The notes beneath the pieces were generated by a model. That model had not been told where the DNA came from. It saw only the letters and a program-made list of their open reading frames with translations, and searched no databases. Position numbers and translations under genes: made by a program. Source: Flavobacterium sp. A45 (GTDB taxonomy: Bacteria > Bacteroidota > Bacteroidia > Flavobacteriales > Flavobacteriaceae). From it: a stretch of 39,077 bases of DNA. Below are positions 17,157 through 22,830 of the stretch, one piece after another (positions within the stretch are counted from its first letter, which is position 1; each line of letters starts with the position of its first letter). Location of the stretch: contig NZ_MUNX01000055.1 in assembly GCF_002001005.1 (NCBI RefSeq), positions 1 through 39,077 of the forward strand, read 5' to 3'.

Positions 17157-17627
17157 TTAGCAACAGCTTCCACCGGGAGTGCAACAACTAGCTTCATTAC
17201 TCATATCGGATAATCTCACTTTTGGCTTTTCTGATGGAATGCCGCATTGGTCTTGAGCCAAACAAGCCGTTTTCTTATTTAATAAAACAAAATCATTTCC
17301 GTTGAAATCCAAATCGTATTTACCGATGGTTTGTGCCTGATATTCCACTTCGATTTCAAAATCTTCTATTCCCAGCACTTTCTCCGATAACTCGATGATA
17401 TTGAGTAATTTTTGAGGTTTCAATCGATGTTCAAAATCGTTGGCATCCCATAATTGGAAGTTGACCACAGTTTCTTTTCGAACTGTTCCTCCGCAATCAA
17501 TAAAGTTTTTGGTAATTAAACCCACTTCGGTTACGTGAAAATGTTCCGGTACTGAAGTTCCGTCAGCCAAGATGAAGTTTACAGCTTCAACCGATTTCAA
17601 GATGTTTTTTACTTGTGATAGTTTCAT
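17157..17627 (-). CDS. DUF6428-type protein of the ars operon
   Basis: A soluble protein of 156 residues of the DUF6428 type that recurs in Bacteroidota arsenic operons. No catalytic motif is recognised. The last 50 residues are cysteine-rich (CLAQDQCGIP, then ASCCTPGGSCC at the very end), a plausible site for binding trivalent arsenic. It lies between arsR1 (19 bp) and arsC (27 bp). A role as arsenite carrier, buffer or helper of ArsC is inferred from position and cysteines only. Confidence 0.75.
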   Translation of the reverse strand: MKLSQVKNILKSVEAVNFILADGTSVPEHFHVTEVGLITKNFIDCGGTVRKETVVNFQLWDANDFEHRLKPQKLLNIIELSEKVLGIEDFEIEVEYQAQTIGKYDLDFNGNDFVLLNKKTACLAQDQCGIPSEKPKVRLSDMSNEASCCTPGGSCC

Positions 17628-17646
17628 AATATTTTAATTTAAAAAT

Positions 17647-17979
17647 TTAACAACAGTCGTTTTTCTTTTTATCCAGATGTTTTGTGATGTCTTGGAAGAA
17701 ACCTTTTATTTGTTCAAAACCTGGCTCGTTGATACAATAGCAGATTGAATTTCCTTCAAAGTTTCCTTTGATTATTCCTGCATTTTTTAGCTCTTTTAAG
17801 TGTTGAGAAACTGTAGGTTGTGCCAGTGGCAACTCATTTACAATATCACCACAGATACAAGCATCCACTTTGAGTAAATATTCAATAATGGCTATACGCG
17901 CAGGATGTCCGAGTGCTTTGGCTAAAATAGCCAACTCATTTTGCTTATCTGTAAAGCTGTCTGTTTTTGTTGCTCCCAT
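17647..17979 (-). CDS. arsR: ArsR/SmtB-family repressor 1
   Basis: Arsenite-responsive winged-helix repressor of 110 residues from the ATG at 17979. An upstream TTG at 18000 would add seven residues but lies inside the candidate operator. The DNA-binding helix is [18 protein letters not shown]. Cys41 and Cys43 in DACICGD match the arsenite-sensing region of ArsR, and the protein ends in a vicinal CC. It heads arsR1-DUF6428-arsC-acr3 and should repress that operon until trivalent arsenic binds. Confidence 0.92.
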   Translation of the reverse strand: MGATKTDSFTDKQNELAILAKALGHPARIAIIEYLLKVDACICGDIVNELPLAQPTVSQHLKELKNAGIIKGNFEGNSICYCINEPGFEQIKGFFQDITKHLDKKKNDCC

Positions 17980-17991
17980 AGTATTATATTT

Positions 17992-18003
17992 ATATTGCAA
18001 TAT
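17992..18003. promoter_or_regulatory. Candidate ArsR1 operator
   Basis: ATATTGCAATAT is a perfect 12-bp palindrome 12 bp before the arsR1 ATG and downstream of a candidate promoter. Position and symmetry fit autoregulation by the ArsR dimer. It differs from the ArsR2 palindrome, which suggests the two repressors do not cross-regulate. Confidence 0.5.
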
Positions 18004-18037
18004 TACGATATACTTAGCTGTAAAAAAAATATTATTT

Positions 18038-18068
18038 CAAAACTTAACAATTATTTAAATCATTCAAA
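18038..18068 (-). promoter_or_regulatory. Candidate promoter of the arsR1 operon
   Basis: On the minus strand a TTTG (18065-18068) and TAAGTTTTG (18038-18046) are separated by 18 bp, close to the Bacteroidota consensus TTTG / TAnnTTTG. It overlaps the arsG stop codon, so the arsR1 operon would start independently of unit 2. Confidence 0.45.
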
Positions 18069-18765
18069 TTAATTTAAAATAAATGTTAATGTAATACAAC
18101 CCGGTGATGACGAATATAATTCCGGCTGCTATTCGCATTATTTTTTCGATTTTGGTAATGGCTTTAAAGTACATTCCCAGCTTTTCCATACTAAAAGCGA
18201 TGATAAAAGCAAAGAGAATAACTGGTAATCCCGTGCCTAAAGAAAACAGCATAGGCATAGCCAAACCTGATTTGATAGTCATTGGAATAAGCATCCCGAA
18301 GAATAATGCACCACTGTAAGGGCAAAAAGCCAAAGCAAATAAAGCCCCTAAAAGGAAAGCCCCCAGCAAACCTTTGGTTTTGAATTTATCCGAAAGTTTT
18401 TCAATCCAATTGCCTCCTTTTATAAAATTGAGCTTAATGATATCAAGCATTATCAGCCCCAGAATTACCAAAACAAAACCAATATATTTTTCGCCGTTTC
18501 CCTGAAAAAGTTTGGCTATTTGGAATTTGCTTGCGCCAAAATAAATTATCGCGCCTAGTACAGAGTAGGTGAACATTCGTCCAAAAGTGTACAGCAAGCC
18601 ACTCAACAAAACTTTCTTTCGGCTACTGATGGTTTTGGCGATAAATGCTGTTGCCGTTATATTGGTTGCCAACGGACAGGGTGCAATTGCTGTCAATAAT
18701 CCCAGAGCCAATGCAGCCAACAGAGGCATTTCTTGATTTTGTGCCAATTCGTTAATCCACTCCAT
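18064..18765 (-). CDS. arsG: ArsG-like membrane transporter (CcdA/DsbD fold)
   Basis: Polytopic membrane protein of 233 residues with about six helices. It resembles the transmembrane part of CcdA/DsbD, with the conserved cysteines Cys30 (AIAPCPLATN) and Cys148 (ALAFCPYSG). ArsG-family members are described as efflux permeases for aromatic aminobenzyl-arsenicals, encoded with ArsF. Here it lies 1 bp after an ArsF-like gene, which supports that assignment. A CcdA-like role in passing electrons across the membrane to the thioredoxin-like ArsF is the main alternative, since both proteins carry cysteine pairs. Confidence 0.75.
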   Translation of the reverse strand: MEWINELAQNQEMPLLAALALGLLTAIAPCPLATNITATAFIAKTISSRKKVLLSGLLYTFGRMFTYSVLGAIIYFGASKFQIAKLFQGNGEKYIGFVLVILGLIMLDIIKLNFIKGGNWIEKLSDKFKTKGLLGAFLLGALFALAFCPYSGALFFGMLIPMTIKSGLAMPMLFSLGTGLPVILFAFIIAFSMEKLGMYFKAITKIEKIMRIAAGIIFVITGLYYINIYFKLI

Positions 18766-18766
18766 C

Positions 18767-19159
18767 CTATGATTTTAAAAAGGTATCCAAATTTTTATTA
18801 AACTCCTTGATGAATTTATCTTGATCTCCAGCATTCATAAAAGCCATTTCGGTTAAATTTTTGATTTTTTTGGTTTTGGTGTTATACAAAAACAAGGAGC
18901 TTCCATAAGCTTGAAATTGAGTACATTGTTTTTCGTTCTTTTTATCATCCGCATTTACCAAAGAAAATGGAATGGCAGGGTATTTCTTTAAAGCAACTCT
19001 AGCTAATTCTTCAATTTTGTTGCAGGTCATACAGCGATGTTCCGAATGAAATTGAATTACTTGAATAGTTGAAGCTTTTTTGGCTTGAGCGTTTCCATCA
19101 TTAGAAACAAACAGCAACATTAGCGTTGCAAAAATTGGTATTAAAAAAAAATTTCTCAT
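18767..19159 (-). CDS. arsF: ArsF-like exported thioredoxin-fold protein
   Basis: A 130-residue protein with a signal peptide (about 1-24, ending GNAQ) and a thioredoxin-like fold. The CxxC is Cys43-Met-Thr-Cys46, with a third cysteine at about 78 (KQCTQF). ArsF-family proteins are reported as a subunit for reducing nitro groups of aromatic arsenicals, working with ArsE and ArsG. Here it is adjacent to arsG (1 bp), and a small CxxC protein at the head of the unit may play the ArsE part. The function comes from family and neighbourhood, not from a unique motif. Confidence 0.7.
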   Translation of the reverse strand: MRNFFLIPIFATLMLLFVSNDGNAQAKKASTIQVIQFHSEHRCMTCNKIEELARVALKKYPAIPFSLVNADDKKNEKQCTQFQAYGSSLFLYNTKTKKIKNLTEMAFMNAGDQDKFIKEFNKNLDTFLKS

Positions 19160-19192
19160 TTTGTTTTAAATTTAATTGTTAATTATTTGATT

Positions 19193-19651
19193 TTAATTTG
19201 TTCCATATTTATTGACGATAGCCATTTGCCCAGCGTGATAGGCTGTATGAGAAACTATTCTGCCAAAAGCTTCGGCTTTGGTTTTTGTGCCAAATTCATT
19301 TGTGGTAATCGTAGTTTCCCAGTCGATATCTGTTTGTTTTTCAACAATGGATTTTAAAGATTCAAAGGAATACACTATATATTCTATTAACTCTTGAAGA
19401 TTTGTCCATTCGCCTGTATCCCGTTTCTCTATTACCGTTTTAGCCACTACTTTTACATTGGCATCACCAAAGACATTTTTGGCAAAAAGCAGTTCTACAT
19501 CGCCAATATGACGGATAAGAAAACCAACAGAGTTGGAAGAAGTTCCTAATTTTTTTAGCAAATCCTGTTCTGTTATGTTTTGGATTTGGTTGGTAAACCT
19601 CGTTCTAGCTTCCTGCCAGAGTTCAAGGAAAATTTGTGTTTTTGTTTTCAT
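19193..19651 (-). CDS. DinB/YfiT-like metal-dependent protein
   Basis: A 152-residue four-helix-bundle protein of the DinB family. The metal-binding triad is visible: His48 (IRHIGDVE) with His135 and His139 (SHTAYHAGQ). DinB-fold enzymes include thiol-S-transferases that use bacillithiol, mycothiol or glutathione. The ATG overlaps the stop of the upstream permease by 4 bp (ATGA), so it belongs to the arsenic unit. In this setting a thiol-transfer or thiolated-arsenical function is possible, but no activity can be read directly. Confidence 0.8.
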   Translation of the reverse strand: MKTKTQIFLELWQEARTRFTNQIQNITEQDLLKKLGTSSNSVGFLIRHIGDVELLFAKNVFGDANVKVVAKTVIEKRDTGEWTNLQELIEYIVYSFESLKSIVEKQTDIDWETTITTNEFGTKTKAEAFGRIVSHTAYHAGQMAIVNKYGTN

Positions 19652-20622
19652 AATATAGCATTAAATAGATAACCCGATAGAATCATAAAGAAGCCGATAG
19701 TCCCAAAATAAACCCCTATTAATTTCCAGTTCATTACTTTTTTTAAAAGCATTGCTTCGGGTAATGACAAACCTATAACTCCCATCATAAAAGCGATGGC
19801 AGTTCCTAGAGGAACACCTTTAGCAACTAAAACTTGTATCACTGGAATAACACCTGCAGCATTGCTGTACATTGGCATACCTAAAATTACGGCTATTGGC
19901 ACTGCAAAAGGATTCTCTTTACTGATGTAGGCTTCAAAAAAGCCAGTTGGAATAAATCCGTGCATCAAGCCACCAATGGCAATACCAATTATGATATAGG
20001 GAGCAACTCCTTTTACGATATTGTAGGCTTCTTTTACAATACCGGGAAACCGTTGTGCCAATGTTTGATTATCTGCCTCGAATTCTTCTTCAGTCTGTGC
20101 GTTGGCAATAATATTTTGTACCCAAGGCGAAAGGTGCTTTTCTAACTTTAATTTACCTAAAGTAAAACCGCCAATGATTCCTAAAACGATTCCAGTACCA
20201 ACATATATGGCCGTAATTTTCAAGCCAAAAACCCCTAAAAATATTGCAATTGCCACTTCGTTAACCAATGGAGCTGTAATGAGATAAGTAAATGTAATCC
20301 CAAGCGGAATACCTCCTTTTACAAAACCAATAAATAAAGGAACGGACGAGCAAGAACAAAACGGTGTGATGACTCCAAAAGTGGAAGCAAACAGATATTC
20401 CAGGCCGTAGAGTTTATTGCGACTCAAAAAATTACGCACTTTATCAACAGGAAAATAGGAGTTTACAATTCCCATTACTGTTGTTATTACAAAAAGTAAT
20501 AAGGCAATTTTCAAGGTATCAAAAACGAAGAAATTTAAAGCGTCTCCTAGTTTGGTATGCTGCTGAATTGAAAAGACTGAATATATCAGCCAATCTGCAA
20601 AATGCTGTAGCCAGTCAAACAT
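19648..20622 (-). CDS. ArsP/DUF318-type permease
   Basis: A 324-residue inner-membrane permease with about eight helices. The FCSCSSVPLF motif (Cys89, Cys91) and the second half-repeat APYIIIGIAIGGLMHGFIP are typical of the DUF318/UPF0718 permeases that include ArsP, an efflux protein for trivalent organoarsenicals. The PMYSNAAGVIPV segment is also conserved. It lies in the ArsR2-headed unit, 35 bp after a rhodanese gene and overlapping a DinB gene. Methylarsenite or aromatic arsenite efflux is the best guess; other thiophilic substrates are possible. Confidence 0.82.
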   Translation of the reverse strand: MFDWLQHFADWLIYSVFSIQQHTKLGDALNFFVFDTLKIALLLFVITTVMGIVNSYFPVDKVRNFLSRNKLYGLEYLFASTFGVITPFCSCSSVPLFIGFVKGGIPLGITFTYLITAPLVNEVAIAIFLGVFGLKITAIYVGTGIVLGIIGGFTLGKLKLEKHLSPWVQNIIANAQTEEEFEADNQTLAQRFPGIVKEAYNIVKGVAPYIIIGIAIGGLMHGFIPTGFFEAYISKENPFAVPIAVILGMPMYSNAAGVIPVIQVLVAKGVPLGTAIAFMMGVIGLSLPEAMLLKKVMNWKLIGVYFGTIGFFMILSGYLFNAIL

Positions 20623-20657
20623 AATGATCTAAATTAAATTAACAACATTTACTATCA

Positions 20658-21080
20658 TCAGATTTTACTATCACAGCATGATTGTGCAGCTGTAGAAGCG
20701 GCTGTTCCGCAACATCCACTGCCTTGTGCATTTCCTAAAACTGATGCTGTATCACCTTTGGTCGGAAATCCTTTTTGTGCCCAGCGAATCATTCCATGCT
20801 GCATATTTACTACTTTGTCATAACCGTGATTTACCAAGAATCCAACTGCCCTTAAACTTCTTCCACCACTCTTGCAAACCATCACTACTTCTTTGTCTTT
20901 AGGGATTTCTGTGAACCGTTCTTCAAATTGTGTTAGTGGAATATGTATTATATTAGGCACGTCATAAGACAGTTCTGCTACTTCATTTGTCTCTCGAACA
21001 TCTACTAACAATGCTCCGTTTACTACCCATTCTTGCGTTGTTGTTGGGCAAATTTCTTTTACTAATGTTTGATTTTCCAT
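20658..21080 (-). CDS. Single-domain rhodanese with Cys-rich tail
   Basis: A 140-residue cytoplasmic protein with one rhodanese domain (about 10-105). The active loop is CKSGGRS with Cys69, which would carry a persulfide. A flexible tail adds two vicinal pairs, Cys123-Cys124 and Cys135-Cys136 (SGCCGTAAST, AAQSCCDSKI), not usual in the family. Rhodaneses transfer sulfane sulfur; next to arsenic genes one may act on thioarsenicals or as an arsenate reductase-like enzyme. It lies 7 bp after a thioredoxin-like gene that could reduce it. Confidence 0.88.
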   Translation of the reverse strand: MENQTLVKEICPTTTQEWVVNGALLVDVRETNEVAELSYDVPNIIHIPLTQFEERFTEIPKDKEVVMVCKSGGRSLRAVGFLVNHGYDKVVNMQHGMIRWAQKGFPTKGDTASVLGNAQGSGCCGTAASTAAQSCCDSKI

Positions 21081-21087
21081 TGTTTTA

Positions 21088-21324
21088 TTATTTTAAGAAT
21101 TCTTTAATTTCATCTATTTGAGCAATTCTGCCCTTTACTTTTATGACTTCATCTACCAGTAACACAGGAGTGGTTAACACATTGTATTTCATCATTTCTT
21201 CGATGTCCTCAATTTTGATTATTTCTGCGTCTATCCCTAATTGCTTTACGGCTTCTTCAACATTATGAAATGTTGTTTTACATTTTGGACAACCTGGTCC
21301 TAATACTTTAATTGTTTTACTCAT
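21088..21324 (-). CDS. Small thioredoxin/glutaredoxin-like protein
   Basis: A 78-residue protein of the minimal thioredoxin fold (redox-active disulfide protein 2 / MTH895 type). The active site GPGCPKCK has Cys12 and Cys15, and the cis-proline is in TTPVLLVDE. It is the first gene after the second copy of the ArsR2 palindrome and 7 bp upstream of the rhodanese. It probably supplies reducing equivalents to the unit; an ArsE-like role with the downstream ArsF and ArsG is conceivable. Confidence 0.85.
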   Translation of the reverse strand: MSKTIKVLGPGCPKCKTTFHNVEEAVKQLGIDAEIIKIEDIEEMMKYNVLTTPVLLVDEVIKVKGRIAQIDEIKEFLK

Positions 21325-21389
21325 GATGTACTATTTTAATTTTTGAAATCGTGAACCTTGCGGTTTCATTTTGTCTTTAGTTATTCGGT

Positions 21390-21407
21390 ATTCGTAGAAC
21401 TACGAAT
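21390..21407. promoter_or_regulatory. Candidate ArsR2 operator, second copy
   Basis: ATTCGTAG (21390-21397) and CTACGAAT (21400-21407) are perfect inverted arms around AA. With the copy at 21745-21760 it gives the shared pattern TTCGTA-N4-TACGAA. It lies in the 100-bp gap between arsR2 and the thioredoxin-like gene. The 2-nt spacer is too small for a hairpin loop and no T tract follows, so a protein-binding site is more likely than a terminator. Confidence 0.65.
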
Positions 21408-21424
21408 AAAGAAGTCAAATTTTT

Positions 21425-21727
21425 TTACTTCAACAAGTCGTTCATTAATGTTTTTGCAATTATCCAATTTTCACGGTTAATACAATATTTTACGGTAGGA
21501 GGCGTAATAGTTCCTTGAATCAGACCGGCATCTTTAAGTTCATTTAGATGTTGCGATAGTGTTGATTTAGCAATTGGCAATTCTTCTGCCATATCGCCAT
21601 GATAACAACAAGATTGTGAATTAAGTAATTGTAAAATGGCAATTCTAACAGGATGCCCCAGTGCTTTTGCATATCTGGCTAGATCTGTCTGCTGGCCTGT
21701 AAAATAATCTTTTTTAGTCTTTTCCAT
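21425..21727 (-). CDS. arsR: ArsR/SmtB-family repressor 2
   Basis: A 100-residue winged-helix repressor, paralogous to ArsR1 (shared KALGHP.RIAI and SQHL.ELKDAG blocks). The recognition helix is STLSQHLNELKDAGLIQG. The sensor region has a vicinal pair Cys40-Cys41 (SQSCCYHGD) instead of the CxC of ArsR1, which may change ligand preference. The C-terminus is shorter and lacks the terminal CC. It heads the unit of thioredoxin, rhodanese, permease, DinB, arsF and arsG and has its own operator over the promoter. Confidence 0.92.
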   Translation of the reverse strand: MEKTKKDYFTGQQTDLARYAKALGHPVRIAILQLLNSQSCCYHGDMAEELPIAKSTLSQHLNELKDAGLIQGTITPPTVKYCINRENWIIAKTLMNDLLK

Positions 21728-21744
21728 TTTTGATTCTTGTTGTG

Positions 21745-21760
21745 TTCGTAAAATTACGAA
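21745..21760. promoter_or_regulatory. Candidate ArsR2 operator, autoregulatory copy
   Basis: TTCGTAA (21745-21751) and TTACGAA (21754-21760) are inverted arms around AA, matching TTCGTA-N4-TACGAA. The centre contains the -7 element of the predicted arsR2 promoter, so bound repressor would block RNA polymerase. Confidence 0.7.
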
Positions 21761-21777
21761 TAATATTTATTAGCAAA
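21749..21777 (-). promoter_or_regulatory. Candidate promoter of arsR2
   Basis: On the minus strand TTTG (21774-21777) and TAATTTTA (21749-21756) are 17 bp apart, close to the Bacteroidota TTTG / TAnnTTTG promoter. The -7 part lies wholly inside the palindromic operator. Confidence 0.55.
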
Positions 21778-21920
21778 ATAATTTTAACATAATTTATTTT
21801 CTGAAACTCATTAATACTTATAAGACTTTCAAATTAAACGGCATCAATTGTACCACAAAATTCGAAGTGCTTTGTTTTCGGGTGGTTATTTATTTAAAAA
21901 AAAGGTGTTTGATATTCATA

Positions 21921-21957
21921 AAAAAAGGCAAAACACTTTAACGTATTTTGCCTTTTT
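21921..21957. terminator. Terminator of tRNA-Arg (bidirectional shape)
   Basis: AAAAAGGCAAAA (21922-21933) pairs perfectly with TTTTGCCTTTTT (21946-21957), a 12-bp stem directly after the tRNA 3' end on the minus strand. It may also stop plus-strand transcripts. Confidence 0.82.
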
Positions 21958-21958
21958 G

Positions 21959-22032
21959 TGACCACGGCAGGGTTCGAACCTGCAACCCTCAGAGTCGAAA
22001 TCTGATATTCTATCCAGTTGAACTACGCAGTC
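21959..22032 (-). tRNA. tRNA-Arg(TCG)
   Basis: The minus strand folds as a full cloverleaf: acceptor GACTGCG with CGTGGTC (two G-U pairs), D arm GTTC AACTGGAT, anticodon stem TCAGA/TCTGA with loop TTTCGAC, T arm GCAGG-TTCGAAC-CCTGC, and discriminator A. The anticodon is TCG, which reads CGA. CCA is not encoded, so it is added after transcription. A terminator follows at once. Confidence 0.95.
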
Positions 22033-22044
22033 ATTTGATTGTTG

Positions 22045-22097
22045 ATTTGATATTACTGATTTCAGATTAAAAAATCACTGAACCAATAATATCAAAT
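22045..22097. repeat. Inverted repeat between yqeY and tRNA-Arg
   Basis: ATTTGATATTA (22045-22055) and TAATATCAAAT (22087-22097) form an 11-bp stem, with a smaller TGATTT/AAATCA stem inside. It lies just after the yqeY-like stop on the minus strand and could end that transcript, but no T tract follows. Confidence 0.45.
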
Positions 22098-22112
22098 TAA
22101 CGATCTAATTTA

Positions 22113-22562
22113 TTATACTAAAAGTTTCTTTACGATGGTTGAAATGGTTTTTCCTTCGGCAGTTCCACCCAATTGAGCTGATGCCAATCCCATTACTTTA
22201 CCCATTGAAGCAATTCCAGATGCTCCAGTCTCTGCAATAATTTTTGCAATTACCGCTTCAACTTCAGCTTCGCTTAATTGAGCCGGCAGGAATTTCTCAA
22301 TTACTGCAATTTGTGCCAATTCTGGTTCGGCTAAATCCATACGGTTTTGTTCCGTAAATATTCTTGCACTTTCCTTACGGGTTTTAACTAATCGTTGAAG
22401 TAATTTGATCTCATCGTCAGCAGTTATTTCTTCTTTTGATCCTGATGCAGTCTGCGCTAATAAAAGCTCTGATTTTATAGCTCTTAATGCTTCTAGTGCT
22501 ACTGTATCTTTGGCTCTCATGGCGGTTTTGATTTCGTCCATGATTTGAATTGATAAACTCAT
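22113..22562 (-). CDS. yqeY: GatB/YqeY domain protein
   Basis: A 149-residue protein of the YqeY family, which resembles the tail of GatB, a subunit of tRNA-dependent amidotransferase. Family features are the N-terminal MDEIKTAMRAKDTVALEALR, the KTRKESARIF helix and the C-terminal GKVMGLASAQLGG with the GxxMG helix. Its precise role is unsettled; a tRNA-related function is presumed. It lies downstream of ftsZ on the same strand but is separated from it by a strong terminator. Confidence 0.93.
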   Translation of the reverse strand: MSLSIQIMDEIKTAMRAKDTVALEALRAIKSELLLAQTASGSKEEITADDEIKLLQRLVKTRKESARIFTEQNRMDLAEPELAQIAVIEKFLPAQLSEAEVEAVIAKIIAETGASGIASMGKVMGLASAQLGGTAEGKTISTIVKKLLV

Positions 22563-22776
22563 AATATATTTTAGATTTTAGATTCTTAAATTTAGATTTT
22601 TTGAAATGAAAAAGGATATTCAATCACAAATCTGCACACGAGCCCAAAGGGCGAACTGGCAAAGCAATCTTAAATCTACAATCTCAAATCACCTTGTACA
22701 GCTGGATAAGGCCCGACAAATTTAGAAAATTTAACTCGCATTAACAACTTCTTGTTTGATGCTTTATACTCAAAAA
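22563..22776. other. Gap between ftsZ and yqeY
   Basis: No gene seen. The 22570-22600 part has ATTTTAGATT/TTTAGATTT repeats, a low-complexity motif also present near 30890-30910. A short CCC-AAA-GGG inverted stretch lies near 22643-22651. The yqeY promoter should be here, but no confident TTTG / TAnnTTTG pair is visible. Confidence 0.45.
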
Positions 22777-22810
22777 ATAGCCCGAAAATTTGATTTAATT
22801 TTCGGGCTAT
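22777..22810 (-). terminator. Terminator of the dcw cluster after ftsZ
   Basis: ATAGCCCGAAAATT (22777-22790) pairs perfectly over 14 bp with 22797-22810, with a 6-nt loop. On the minus strand it is followed by TTTTTTGAG. It ends the division cluster 20 bp after ftsZ. Confidence 0.88.
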
Positions 22811-22830
22811 CTCAAAATAGTTTGAGTTAG

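Noticed and set aside
17980..18000. A TTG start for ArsR1 seven codons upstream
   Set aside because: It falls within the palindrome taken as operator, and an ATG follows at 17979.
21390..21407. Reading the 8-bp inverted repeat as a terminator of arsR2
   Set aside because: The spacer is 2 nt and no T tract follows on the minus strand, and the arms match the arsR2 promoter palindrome.
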